From Phycisphaeraceae bacterium (lineage in GTDB: Bacteria > Planctomycetota > Phycisphaerae > Phycisphaerales > UBA1924), in contig CP075368.1 of the NCBI GenBank assembly GCA_019454185.1, forward strand, positions 1,302,001 to 1,366,000: 64,000 nucleotides of DNA, read 5' to 3'. Below the pieces are notes generated by a model, which was given only the letters and a program-made list of their open reading frames with translations, did not search any database and was not told where the DNA came from. The stretch's first letter is position 1. Each line of letters starts with the position of its first letter. A program made the translations under genes and the position numbers. Positions 36,664-44,094 of this stretch are shown here, piece by piece.

Positions 36664-38151
36664 ATGAACCACCCCGCTCACCCCGCAGATCCGGACCGGC
36701 TGGTCGCGTCGGCGGCGGCCAGTCTCCGCTCGGGAGATGCCAGGCAAGCCCTCCAGGTCGCGCTCAAGGCACTTCAGATCAGGCGAGGGCATCCCGGCGC
36801 GGCACAGATCGCGGCAGCGGCTCTGAACTACCAGCGAAACCACAACGAGGCCCGCGACCTGCTTTCTCCATTTCGATCCCAGATGGATCGGAACCCCGGC
36901 CTGATGTACGAATGGGCCTACGCGCTCGTCCACGCGGGACACCCGGACGAGGCCATGCCTCAGATCGATGCCCTTGATCGGATGGCGCCGGGGCGCGTTG
37001 AGATCGCGGTTCTTCGGGGCGTTGCCCACGCCATCGCCGGTCGGCATGAGAAGGCGATCGAACTGCTCTCGCCGCTGGTTGAGATCGGCCCGCCCCACGC
37101 GGTCATCCATCGGCTCGCGAACTCGCTCAGAAGGGTCGGCCGGTCGCCCGAGGCCATCGACCTCCTGACCCGCACACTCGAGAATCCGTCGCTACCACTG
37201 CCGGTTCGGCGCACGATGCTCTTTGCCCGGGCGGACATCTTCGACGGAGCCGGAGAGTACGACAGGGCATGGGCCGACCTCGCTGAAGCCAGACAATCGG
37301 AGAGCGGGAACGGGTACGACCCGGACGCAGTGAGCAAAGCGGTCGACGACGCGATCATGGCGTGGAGCAGCGACCGCATCGCGGCGTTGCATCTCGCGGA
37401 CCGACCTCGTTCCCGAGGTCTCTTCGTCGTGGGGATGTGGCGTTCGGGAACGACACTCGTGCAGCAGGTGCTCTCGTCGCATCCGAGCGTCGCGAGCGCG
37501 GGCGAACTCAACACGTTCCAGTTCGCGACGGGACAGATCTGGCCGGACACACGAGTCGGTGGCGTTCCGTTCATCGGCGACCCGGCACGCATCGACCCCG
37601 CGGTCCTGCACGCCGCCGGTGCGGCGCATGCTCGCACGCTGAACCAGACCTCGCTGGACGCGACGTTTGTGATCGACAAGCTCCCGGTGAACATGCTGTA
37701 CATGGGCCTGATCGGGCTCGCATGCCCGGGCACGCGCGTGATCAAGTGTGTGCGCGATCCGATCGATACGTGCCTCTCATGCTTGTTCCAACTCCGGGGG
37801 GCGCTCGCGCCGTACTGCGATCGGCCGGACTGGCTCGGGCGTTTCTATCGCGACGCCGCGAGACTCGATGATCACTGGTCGCGAGTCCTCGACATGCCAC
37901 GCCTTGAGATTCGCTACGAGGAGCACGTCGAAGATGCCTCTGGCCACGCACGTCGCATGTGCGAGTTCCTCGGCTTGAAGTGGGACGAGAGGATGCTCCG
38001 GCACGAGTCGCAGAAGAAGGTCGCGATGACCCGCAGCATCGATCAGGTGCGGCTGCCGGTCTATCGGTCCGCTGTCGCACGCTGGCGGAATTACGAGAAA
38101 TACCTCGGCCCGCTGATCGAGGCGATCGGGGCTCCCACACGGGGTCAATAA
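36664..38151 (+). CDS. TPR-sulfotransferase fusion protein
   Basis: 495 residues from ATG 36664. Residues 1-about 230 are TPR-like helical repeats (RQALQVALKALQIRRGHPGAA; PGLMYEWAYALVHAGHPDEAM). Residues about 250-480 are a sulfotransferase domain: LFVVGMWRSGTTLVQQVLSSHPSV (PAPS 5'-phosphosulfate loop), VIDKLPVNMLYMGLI, CVRDPIDTCLSCLFQ (3'-phosphate motif), and LEIRYEEHVED. This layout is common in planctomycetes and proteobacteria; the acceptor is unknown, perhaps protein or glycan. Confidence 0.88.
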   Translation: MNHPAHPADPDRLVASAAASLRSGDARQALQVALKALQIRRGHPGAAQIAAAALNYQRNHNEARDLLSPFRSQMDRNPGLMYEWAYALVHAGHPDEAMPQIDALDRMAPGRVEIAVLRGVAHAIAGRHEKAIELLSPLVEIGPPHAVIHRLANSLRRVGRSPEAIDLLTRTLENPSLPLPVRRTMLFARADIFDGAGEYDRAWADLAEARQSESGNGYDPDAVSKAVDDAIMAWSSDRIAALHLADRPRSRGLFVVGMWRSGTTLVQQVLSSHPSVASAGELNTFQFATGQIWPDTRVGGVPFIGDPARIDPAVLHAAGAAHARTLNQTSLDATFVIDKLPVNMLYMGLIGLACPGTRVIKCVRDPIDTCLSCLFQLRGALAPYCDRPDWLGRFYRDAARLDDHWSRVLDMPRLEIRYEEHVEDASGHARRMCEFLGLKWDERMLRHESQKKVAMTRSIDQVRLPVYRSAVARWRNYEKYLGPLIEAIGAPTRGQ

Positions 38152-38275
38152 GCCCCGTACGCCGGTCGTGGCAGCACTTGGAAGGGCAACGCGTTCGGGC
38201 TATGCTTACGCCCTGTTCCCGTTCGGCCGCCCCCAGCGGCACACAGCGAGCGAGAATAGCTATTTGATGTTTGTC

Positions 38276-38350
38276 CGGGGTATAGCGCAGCTTGGTTAGC
38301 GCGCTTGACTGGGGGTCAAGAGGTCGGCGGTTCGAATCCGCCTACCCCGA
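38276..38350 (+). tRNA. tRNA-Pro(GGG)
   Basis: 75-nt cloverleaf: acceptor CGGGGTA/TACCCCG, D arm GCGCAGCTTGGTTAGCGC, anticodon stem-loop CTTGA-CTGGGGG-TCAAG with anticodon GGG, T arm GGCGGTTCGAATCCGCC, discriminator A. CCA is not encoded. Its last 30 nt plus two following bases are duplicated at 40836-40867. Confidence 0.97.
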
Positions 38351-38362
38351 TTCAGTAGACCT

Positions 38363-38397
38363 GATGGCCCCAGCAAGTGCCGGGGCCATCGGTGTTT
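38363..38397 (+). terminator. hairpin after tRNA-Pro
   Basis: GATGGCCCC (38363-38371), 10-nt loop, GGGGCCATC (38382-38390), then GGTGTTTAC. Probably terminates the tRNA transcript, though it lies on the island side of the repeat. Confidence 0.6.
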
Positions 38398-38498
38398 ACG
38401 GACAAGTTCAATCCTGTCCTGTCATCCTGACTACAGCAGGCTTGGTTTGAACTGCGGACCAGAGCCAATCGCAAAACGAGCTGACGTGCCAGCGAGGA

Positions 38499-39824
38499 TC
38501 AATCTTCCGCGACGGGAACGCGTGCATTCTTCAGCTGCTTCTCGATCAAAATCGTGCTTGCCTGGAACTCCGTCGCAAGTTCTCGGACTGTCTCGCCATC
38601 CGCCCAATGACCGGCACGCTCCTTCAACGCTTGCTGTGGCGCGATCAGTTCGGCGGCGAATGCTCGCGATGCTCGTTGGTTCCAAGTAAATGCGTCCGTC
38701 ACAAGTCGTGGACCGCGGGCACTCCCGACTGCTATTTGAAACAGTCCGCGAGCGATTCGGAAACGGTCATCCTCTGGGCGCGACGCTCGTGGCCCAACCA
38801 ACTGTGCAGTGCCGTCGTGGGATTTGCCAGCGATGAGCTTGACACTTCGACCACTCAAATGATTCTCGTCGACTGCCTGCAGCCGGACGCCAAGAACGGA
38901 CTCGGCAAGGTCTTCGACCGAGTCCAACCTATGATCTACGGAAATAGAGGCTCGCGCCCGGAAGTCTCTCGCCAACTGATATCCGTACTTGTCAGCGCGC
39001 ACGAAGGCGTTTTCGGGAGGGGGTGGCGCCACTGGAGGAAATCCGCTCAAGCGATGTGAGTTTTGCGCCCGCTCAACCCAACGCCACTGCTTGTCAATGC
39101 TGTCTGAAGATGCAGCGGTGGTTATGTCCTGCACAAGCGGGTCATCCGCGTCTGCAAACTGTTCAAGTACGCCCGCCAGCGAATCTGAGACTTCGTCCCT
39201 GTCGTACGGATTGAGACCCAATCGACCGGCCATTATGCAGAACTGTCTCTCTTCCATGTCAGCTTCTTGGATCGCCCTCCACGTGTCTCGAACGTCGCGC
39301 ACACGAACGTCATCGATCCCATTTACTCTGGTGAGGATATTGGACACAAACTGAGCAAGCGTCTGCTCGGTTGGTTCTGTTTCGAGCGCCGCCCATCCAG
39401 AGTCAACGAAGAACGCGGGCATGTGAGGCAGAGCGTCTTCAGTATCTGCTCGCCATTCCGCGCGCAGCCCGCGTCCATCACTAAAAAGGTACAACGCCGG
39501 CAGTAGAAGATCCGATTCCGCTGCGCGAAGGCAATGACGCTTCGTCCAAGAGAAACTCGGTTCGTCTGAATCAGGCGGAGGCACGAACTCGCCTCTGCAC
39601 GGTTCATTGAGCAACACCCACCAGTTGCTGACAATCCAGTCGCACACTGCGAACAATGGAACGTAAAGTAGCGATCGCTCATCGTTGAGCTTCTTGTCGA
39701 GCACACGGCTGACAGTGCGCGCGCCCACCCGGATGCGCAACGCCGACCATGTTGCCTTCTCTAGCGAGTCGGTTGCTGCGGGCTGAGCCACCGGATCAGA
39801 TTCGATGTGGAGGAATCTCGACAT
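38499..39824 (-). CDS. ImmA/IrrE-like protein lacking metal ligands
   Basis: 441 residues. Residues about 290-435 follow the ImmA/IrrE (COG2856) fold: DSVEDLAESVLGVRL, then RFRIARGLFQI where RRFTLAHELGH is usual, then NQRASRAFAAELIAP where a WEREANAFAAELLMP-type helix is usual, and TVRELATEFQASTILIEKQL. The HExxH motif has become RGLFQ and the third ligand Glu is Gln383, so zinc proteolysis seems lost. The N-terminal two thirds (a hydrophobic LLYVPLFAVCDWIVSNWWVLL stretch and helices) are unfamiliar. It overlaps the next gene upstream by 29 bp. Possibly a sensor or antitoxin-like partner rather than a protease. Confidence 0.7.
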   Translation of the reverse strand: MSRFLHIESDPVAQPAATDSLEKATWSALRIRVGARTVSRVLDKKLNDERSLLYVPLFAVCDWIVSNWWVLLNEPCRGEFVPPPDSDEPSFSWTKRHCLRAAESDLLLPALYLFSDGRGLRAEWRADTEDALPHMPAFFVDSGWAALETEPTEQTLAQFVSNILTRVNGIDDVRVRDVRDTWRAIQEADMEERQFCIMAGRLGLNPYDRDEVSDSLAGVLEQFADADDPLVQDITTAASSDSIDKQWRWVERAQNSHRLSGFPPVAPPPPENAFVRADKYGYQLARDFRARASISVDHRLDSVEDLAESVLGVRLQAVDENHLSGRSVKLIAGKSHDGTAQLVGPRASRPEDDRFRIARGLFQIAVGSARGPRLVTDAFTWNQRASRAFAAELIAPQQALKERAGHWADGETVRELATEFQASTILIEKQLKNARVPVAED

Positions 39825-40239
39825 TCGGTACTTCGTTCAAACGGGAAATAGGCAGAGGGTAATGGCGGGGATCATCAATGGGGAAGCCGTGGTACTCGTG
39901 GCTGTCATAACCGCTCTGCCGTGCCTCGTGCAGTACGCCATTGATGCGCACCCACGCTCGTTTGGGAAACCTACCGCGGAACTCGGCGACAGAACGAGAA
40001 CGGATCGCCAAGCGGAGAGCATTTTGAAGGAGCGGCCATTGTTCAGGTGGGTAGAAGTCGCACTTGTAGTCATCCGCTTGGAACGCGCCTGGTCCGGCAG
40101 GACTCGTGTAGTCCTTGTGCTTGCGATGCCCGGTGTACGCCACCTGTTCCGACAACTCTCTCGGAGTGGAGGCGTCCGACGGCCAATCGGCGAATCGCCC
40201 AGGCTTGTTCTTTCGCTGATGACAGGACCTTCTAGCCAT
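39796..40239 (-). CDS. hypothetical partner of the ImmA-like protein
   Basis: 147 residues from ATG 40239 (MARRSCHQRKNK); an ATG at 40263 (MSRSIYFG) is an alternative. Conserved-looking segments are AYTGHRKHKDYTSPAGPGAF, KCDFYPPEQW, and FPKRAWVRINGVLHEARQSG. The N-terminus is basic. I recall similar sequences encoded next to ImmA/IrrE-like genes but cannot name a family. Overlap with the ImmA-like gene (39796-39824) means coupled translation, the layout of toxin-antitoxin and small defence pairs. Which partner would be toxic is unknown. Confidence 0.65.
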   Translation of the reverse strand: MARRSCHQRKNKPGRFADWPSDASTPRELSEQVAYTGHRKHKDYTSPAGPGAFQADDYKCDFYPPEQWPLLQNALRLAIRSRSVAEFRGRFPKRAWVRINGVLHEARQSGYDSHEYHGFPIDDPRHYPLPISRLNEVPNVEIPPHRI

Positions 40240-40576
40240 GCCGAAGTATATCGACCGAGACATGGGTAGCCCGGAGTTCCAGTTCCGGGGGGGAACAATC
40301 GACACACGCGCCTCGCAGGCATCGGCGGGTGATCGGATGGGAACTCCCAAGGGCCCTGCGGCTTCCATCACGCGGCCTTGCTCCGTACGAGCAGACTTCG
40401 CCTTATCGGAAGACCTCGCGGGTCGGAGGACGGTTGGATTGAGCAACCAGAACTGGGCTCAAGCCCCCAAGCCAAGCTCAGTCACGGCGTCACGACCAGT
40501 AACTCCCGGATTCCGGGCTTCCAGACCCTAACGCCCTCCAAGAAAAGTTCTATTGGTGTACTGTCACCCCGATTCA
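40240..40576. other. divergent intergenic region inside the tRNA-Pro island
   Basis: 337 bp between the minus-strand pair and the GIY-YIG gene, with no credible gene. It contains two similar small palindromes, CCCGGA-N8-TCCGGG (40270-40289) and CCCGGATTCCGGG (40505-40517), and ends with the tRNA-end copy ACCCCGATTCA (40566-40576). It must carry the promoters of both divergent units. Confidence 0.5.
40566..40576 (+). repeat. short copy of the tRNA-Pro end and flank
   Basis: ACCCCGATTCA is identical to 38344-38354, that is, the last seven tRNA bases plus the four following. It stops one base before the GIY-YIG ATG at 40577, so the nuclease gene begins exactly where chromosomal sequence after the tRNA would begin. 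Confidence 0.65.
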
Positions 40577-40885
40577 ATGTACTGGGTGTATGTGCTGGTG
40601 AGCCAGGTCACGGGGCGTCGGTACACCGGCTCGTGTGCGGACATTGATGAACGGCTGAGGCGTCACAATGCGGGACATTCACTGGCGACACGGCATGGCG
40701 TGCCGTGGGTTGTTGTGTATCGAGAGTCGTTTCCGACCCGCGCCGAGGCCGCGCGTCGCGAGAGATACCTGAAGACCGGTCAGGGTCGGCGTTGGCTGGA
40801 CGAGCAGCTTGGTGAGCGCGGCCGCCTGGGGCGGCAGGTCGGCGGTTCGAATCCGCCTACCCCGATTTTGCCGACTGGTAAGTGA
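40577..40885 (+). CDS. GIY-YIG nuclease with tRNA-derived C-terminus
   Basis: 102 residues from ATG 40577 (MYWVYVLVS); an in-frame ATG at 40553 lies inside the repeat region and is less likely. GIY-YIG domain of the short UriA/COG2827 type: VYV (4-6), YTG (16-18), Arg26 in ERLRRH, catalytic Glu62 in RRERYLKTGQGRRWL. The domain ends about residue 75. Residues 76-97 (EQLGERGRLGRQVGGSNPPTPI) are encoded by a degenerate tRNA-Pro (40802-40865), after which the frame runs on to TGA 40883-40885. It may be the mobility gene of a cassette that targets tRNA-Pro. Confidence 0.82.
   Translation: MYWVYVLVSQVTGRRYTGSCADIDERLRRHNAGHSLATRHGVPWVVVYRESFPTRAEAARRERYLKTGQGRRWLDEQLGERGRLGRQVGGSNPPTPILPTGK
40802..40865 (+). 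pseudogene. degenerate tRNA-Pro remnant within the GIY-YIG gene
   Basis: Aligns with tRNA-Pro from the D arm on: GAGCAGCTTGGTGAGCGCG against GCGCAGCTTGGTTAGCGCG, a shortened anticodon arm (GCCGCCTGGGGCGGC, two bases lost), and an identical T arm and acceptor 3' strand. The 5' acceptor strand is missing, so no functional tRNA can form. Confidence 0.8.
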
Positions 40886-41049
40886 AAGGTTGACCTCTGA
40901 CGCCGCGGAGCGTCAGACCATAACGTCCACGCAGTGCCGACTTGCGCCAGGTGCTGCATCGTCTCTCGCGTCAGATGCCATCTTCTTGCGATCTCTCCCT
41001 CATGGCGAGCACGGCTGGTATGCTGCTGCTTGACACTCGGGAGGCACCC

Positions 41050-41679
41050 ATGAAGTGGATCGTCACGCTGTTCACGTGCTCAATCATCTATTCGGCAATC
41101 CGCTACATTGCCTTCGCGCCGAAAAACCTTGAGAATCTGCCGGTCTTTGTGGTCAACAAGGGCGTCTCGATGGCCGCGGCGCTCTGCTTTCTCGCGGCAT
41201 TTGTTCAGCAGTTTCGCAGGCAACGCGGCGCGACGATCGGTGTACAGCCATCGTCATGGTTCCGTGCAGGTGTCTTTGGAGCGATCTGGCACATCCCCAT
41301 GTCGCTCGCGGTGCTGAGGCCCGCGTACTTCAAGGAATTCTTCATTCCCGCGACCGAATCCGCCGCGGCTTCTGGTCGCATGTCGTTTGGCGGCGAGATG
41401 GTCTTCTGCTTCGGGGGACTTGCCGCCGGGGGGTTGTATCTGCTCACACGCCAGCAGTGGACGCCTCTGCAACGCTGGTGGCTGTCTGTCGGTGCGATGG
41501 TGATGCTGCAGGTTCATGTGCTGGCCATGGGATACTGCCGAGGGCTGAATATCAACGCGAGCCACGCCTACATGCCTCCGATGTGGCTTCTCAGCGCGGT
41601 CGGGGTGTTTGTCGGTCTGGTCGTGCTCCTGGTGAGCCGCCCGAAGCCATCAGAGGACGTTGCTCAGACAGAGCGATGA
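41050..41679 (+). CDS. integral membrane protein, unknown function
   Basis: 209 residues from ATG 41050 with GGGAGG upstream; the longer frame from 40942 lacks support. About five or six hydrophobic segments: WIVTLFTCSIIYSAIRYIAF, GVSMAAALCFLAAFVQQF, FRAGVFGAIWHIPMSLAVL, GEMVFCFGGLAAGGLYLLT, LSVGAMVMLQVHVLAMGY, MWLLSAVGVFVGLVVLLVS. Histidines within helices (WHIP, VHVL) might bind a heme or metal. No family recognised. It stands just right of the tRNA-Pro island. Confidence 0.65.
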   Translation: MKWIVTLFTCSIIYSAIRYIAFAPKNLENLPVFVVNKGVSMAAALCFLAAFVQQFRRQRGATIGVQPSSWFRAGVFGAIWHIPMSLAVLRPAYFKEFFIPATESAAASGRMSFGGEMVFCFGGLAAGGLYLLTRQQWTPLQRWWLSVGAMVMLQVHVLAMGYCRGLNINASHAYMPPMWLLSAVGVFVGLVVLLVSRPKPSEDVAQTER

Positions 41680-41726
41680 TGCATGCCCGAGTCTGATACG
41701 GCAGTTCGGATTGATGAGTCGTCAAC

Positions 41727-42242
41727 TCACTCGCCGGGGATCAGCACGCCGCTGTTCCGCATGAGCGTCTTGAACGCTTCGCCGAAGACGAAGTTCCCCT
41801 CCGGGAACTCGATACCGGCCATGTTGTTCTCGAGAACGGAGAACATCAGGTCGATGTGGCCGATCGTTCGCGACTTGCCGGACCATACTTCCAGAAGATC
41901 CACCACACCCTTCGTCGAAGCCCCCTGCGGCCCGAACTGGTCGATGGTGATGGTGTATCTGAGCGTGTCGCCAGCGGTCGCGTCGTGATCGAGATCGACG
42001 CGAGTGACCTTGGCGAGAACTATCTTCTGCTCGAATGCGAGCGCGTGCCCAATCAGGATGCCGCCGGATTGGGCGACACCCTCGACAATCAGCGAGCCGG
42101 GCATGACCGGGAGCGAGGACCTGGCCTCGCTCGCGGCGAAGTGCTCGTGCATGTGCTCTTCGGCAAGAGAGATGTGCTTGATCGACACCAGCCGCTGACG
42201 CGGCTGGAGCTCAACAACACGATCGATCCACATCCATCGCAC
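41727..42242 (-). CDS. FabZ/FabA-like hotdog dehydratase
   Basis: 171 residues. A GTG at 42242 gives MRWMWIDRVVELQ, which suits the family; GAGGTG stands nine bases before it and no ATG fits further up. Hotdog dehydratase motifs: SLAEEHMHEHFAASEARSSLPVMPGSLIVEGVAQSGGILIG (with His and the PVMPG...E region), then KVTRVDLDHDATAGDTLRYTI. It dehydrates 3-hydroxyacyl-ACP. The gene overlaps none but begins 10 bp after the ACP gene, so it probably serves that ACP. Confidence 0.82.
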   Translation of the reverse strand: MRWMWIDRVVELQPRQRLVSIKHISLAEEHMHEHFAASEARSSLPVMPGSLIVEGVAQSGGILIGHALAFEQKIVLAKVTRVDLDHDATAGDTLRYTITIDQFGPQGASTKGVVDLLEVWSGKSRTIGHIDLMFSVLENNMAGIEFPEGNFVFGEAFKTLMRNSGVLIPGE

Positions 42243-42252
42243 GCCGCACACC

Positions 42253-42645
42253 TCATCCGGGAACGGAAGCGAGCTTGTTCTGAACGAAGCGGACGAGCGC
42301 TTCAACCGTGAAGATATCGCCGATCTTTGAGACCTGCGGGTCCCTCTCGAACGCCGACAGGTCGACGTGGGGCAGCTTTTCTTTGATGGCGGCGATGCCG
42401 CGAGCAGTGACCTTGCCATCCTGAACAAAGTCGGCGTTCTGTGCCAGACTGTCCGGGAAGAGTTCCCCCTGCTGGATCTTGATGCCGAACGCCTGCTCCA
42501 GACGGAACACGATGTCGAGAAAGTCGATCGACTCCGCGCCAAGATCCCCACGCAGCGTGGCTTCGGGCGTGACGTCTCCCTCGTCAACGCCCATGGCGTC
42601 GGCGAGGATCTCCTTGACCTTGGCATAAATATCATCACGAGTCAT
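42253..42645 (-). CDS. acyl carrier protein (long form)
   Basis: 130 residues from ATG 42645 (MTRDDIYAKVKEI). The ACP core is residues 1-85, with the phosphopantetheine site DLGAESIDFLDIVFRLE (Ser39) and the acidic helix III region GIKIQQGELFPDS. The C-terminal 45 residues (IAAIKEKLPHVDLSAFERDPQVSKIGDIFTVEALVRFVQ) complete a long ACP variant seen in specialised fatty-acid or polyketide-like loci. It is not the usual 78-residue AcpP. Flanked on both sides by dehydratase genes. Confidence 0.88.
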   Translation of the reverse strand: MTRDDIYAKVKEILADAMGVDEGDVTPEATLRGDLGAESIDFLDIVFRLEQAFGIKIQQGELFPDSLAQNADFVQDGKVTARGIAAIKEKLPHVDLSAFERDPQVSKIGDIFTVEALVRFVQNKLASVPG

Positions 42646-42747
42646 GCGAATTCCCTGATTCCGGTCGAGTATGCACCCGCGAAGAGCGACACGCCCGACG
42701 CGACCATGCACGCTCCGGCCCGGAAGGCCTCCAGCGAGGGTCAGAGT

Positions 42748-43227
42748 TTAGCCGATCGGAGCCGGTTCGGGATGCCCAACGAGAATCGGAGCCGAAACCC
42801 GGACCCGTCTGAGAGAGAATCGCCCTGTGCAGGCCGTGAGCGTGTCCGCTCCGGGCGGGGCCGCGGGGTCGAGAAGCCGCACCACTCCCTTGAAGTCCAA
42901 CTCCCCGTTGCCTGCTGCGGCACTCGGCCCCACGGATGAGACTGTCCGGTCGATTTCGACTCGGATTGCATATCCGGGACGGACGAATGTGCCGTACTTC
43001 AGAGCCCGCACGCGACCGAGCACAAAGGGGGGCGAAGCCGGATCCTCATCACGCGAGGCGAGGATCCGAGCCGCCTGCACCATCGATTCGAGCATGAACA
43101 CGCCCGGCAGGACGGGATACGTCGTGAAATGGTCCAGCAGATACTCCTCCGCGCGTGTCACCTGTTTCAAGGTGACGATGCGATGATCGCTCTGCTCCAA
43201 GACCCGATCGACCAGCGAAAAGTGCAT
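42748..43227 (-). CDS. second FabZ-like hotdog protein
   Basis: 159 residues from ATG 43227 (MHFSLVDRVLEQ). Hotdog motifs: IVTLKQVTRAEEYLLDHFTTYPVLPGVFMLESMVQAARIL, RVRALKYGTFVRPGYAIRVEID. It retains the H-F and PVLPG...E elements of dehydratases. It precedes the ACP gene by 102 bp on the same strand. The start has a weak ribosome site. Two hotdog enzymes around one ACP suggest a dedicated lipid or surface-acyl pathway whose other genes may lie elsewhere. Confidence 0.8.
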   Translation of the reverse strand: MHFSLVDRVLEQSDHRIVTLKQVTRAEEYLLDHFTTYPVLPGVFMLESMVQAARILASRDEDPASPPFVLGRVRALKYGTFVRPGYAIRVEIDRTVSSVGPSAAAGNGELDFKGVVRLLDPAAPPGADTLTACTGRFSLRRVRVSAPILVGHPEPAPIG

Positions 43228-43272
43228 GGCGGATCGTAGCGTCGAGCCGCGCGAGGGCGATACGCTGCCGGA

Positions 43273-44007
43273 ATGTCGGGCGTACTCGATCGCGGCATCT
43301 GCCTTCGCACCTGGGACTGGTCCGAGACCAGCCAGACGTGCCTCATCCTGTTCCGCCAGGTCGGCCTCCTCCGCGTGATCGCCAAGGGGTCGCGACGCGA
43401 AGGCAGCCACTTCTCAGGCGGCATGGAGGGCCTGACGGCGGCCGAGGCACGTCTCTTTCCGAAGCGTTCTGGCGGCTTGTCCACGCTCGCCTCTTGGGAC
43501 CTGGAGGAACGATTTGCAGGCCCCCGTTTCTCATTTCAGGGCTTCCTGAACGGTTGCTATATGACCGAGGTCGTTTCTCGCATCATGACCGAGCTCGATC
43601 CGCACCCGGAGACCTTCGACGCTTTGGAGGACTCGCTCAGGGACATGGATCCCGGCGACGCCCCAGTCGTTCGCCTTCAGTGGGCCGCGCTCACGGAATG
43701 CGGCCATCAACCCGACCTCGACGGCACCCCGTATCGCCACGCACCATCGGGAGAGGGCGTCCATCGCTTCCTTCCCCAGTTCGGGCGCATGGCAGGCCAC
43801 AACGAGCCCGTGACAACGGAGGCATGGCAGGTGCGTGAGGAGACCGTGCTGGCTCTCCGGTCTTTCGCATCCCTCGACGGGCTGGATGCTATTCGTCCGA
43901 TAACGCTGCTCAGGGTTCGCCGCTTCCTCGATGCGTGTATCCGTTACGCGCTCGGAGGCGAGATCCGCTCCGGCGAAATGGCATTCCTGACTCGGGAATC
44001 CGCCTGA
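43273..44007 (+). CDS. recO: DNA repair protein RecO
   Basis: 244 residues. N-terminal OB-fold: GICLRTWDWSETSQTCLILFRQVGLLRVIAKGSRREGSHF; the C-terminal helical domain includes GFLNGCYMTEVVSRIM and ends LLRVRRFLDACIRYALGGEIRS. RecO loads RecA onto SSB-coated DNA in the RecFOR route. The zinc-binding cysteine cluster found in some RecO proteins is largely absent (one Cys at TECGHQ), which is common. Divergent from the hotdog gene with a 45-bp gap. Confidence 0.88.
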   Translation: MSGVLDRGICLRTWDWSETSQTCLILFRQVGLLRVIAKGSRREGSHFSGGMEGLTAAEARLFPKRSGGLSTLASWDLEERFAGPRFSFQGFLNGCYMTEVVSRIMTELDPHPETFDALEDSLRDMDPGDAPVVRLQWAALTECGHQPDLDGTPYRHAPSGEGVHRFLPQFGRMAGHNEPVTTEAWQVREETVLALRSFASLDGLDAIRPITLLRVRRFLDACIRYALGGEIRSGEMAFLTRESA

Positions 44008-44094
44008 CTCGTGTCCAAGGGTGAAGGTCGCCGCCCCTCATGCCGATCGGATTGGGCATCGGGCGACTGCTGGACAGCCCGAAACAAGTGAAGA

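Larger units (their letters stand above)
38321..40867. mobile_element. small island inserted at tRNA-Pro
   Basis: Bounded by a 32-bp perfect direct repeat of the tRNA-Pro 3' end (38321-38352 and 40836-40867). Between them lie a degenerate ImmA/IrrE-like gene and an overlapping unknown gene on the minus strand, and a GIY-YIG nuclease gene on the plus strand. A third, shorter copy (ACCCCGATTCA, 38344-38354 and 40566-40576) sits exactly before the GIY-YIG start, so two insertions may be nested. Base composition is less GC-rich than the flanks. No integrase gene was found. Confidence 0.75.

Noticed and set aside
39837..40322. Alternative minus-strand frame over the ImmA partner gene
   Set aside because: It reads Arg/Thr/Ser-rich without structure; the frame ending at 39796 overlaps the next gene in operon fashion and has globular composition.
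40802..40865. Functional second tRNA-Pro
   Set aside because: The 5' acceptor strand is absent and the anticodon arm is shortened by two bases, so no cloverleaf can form.
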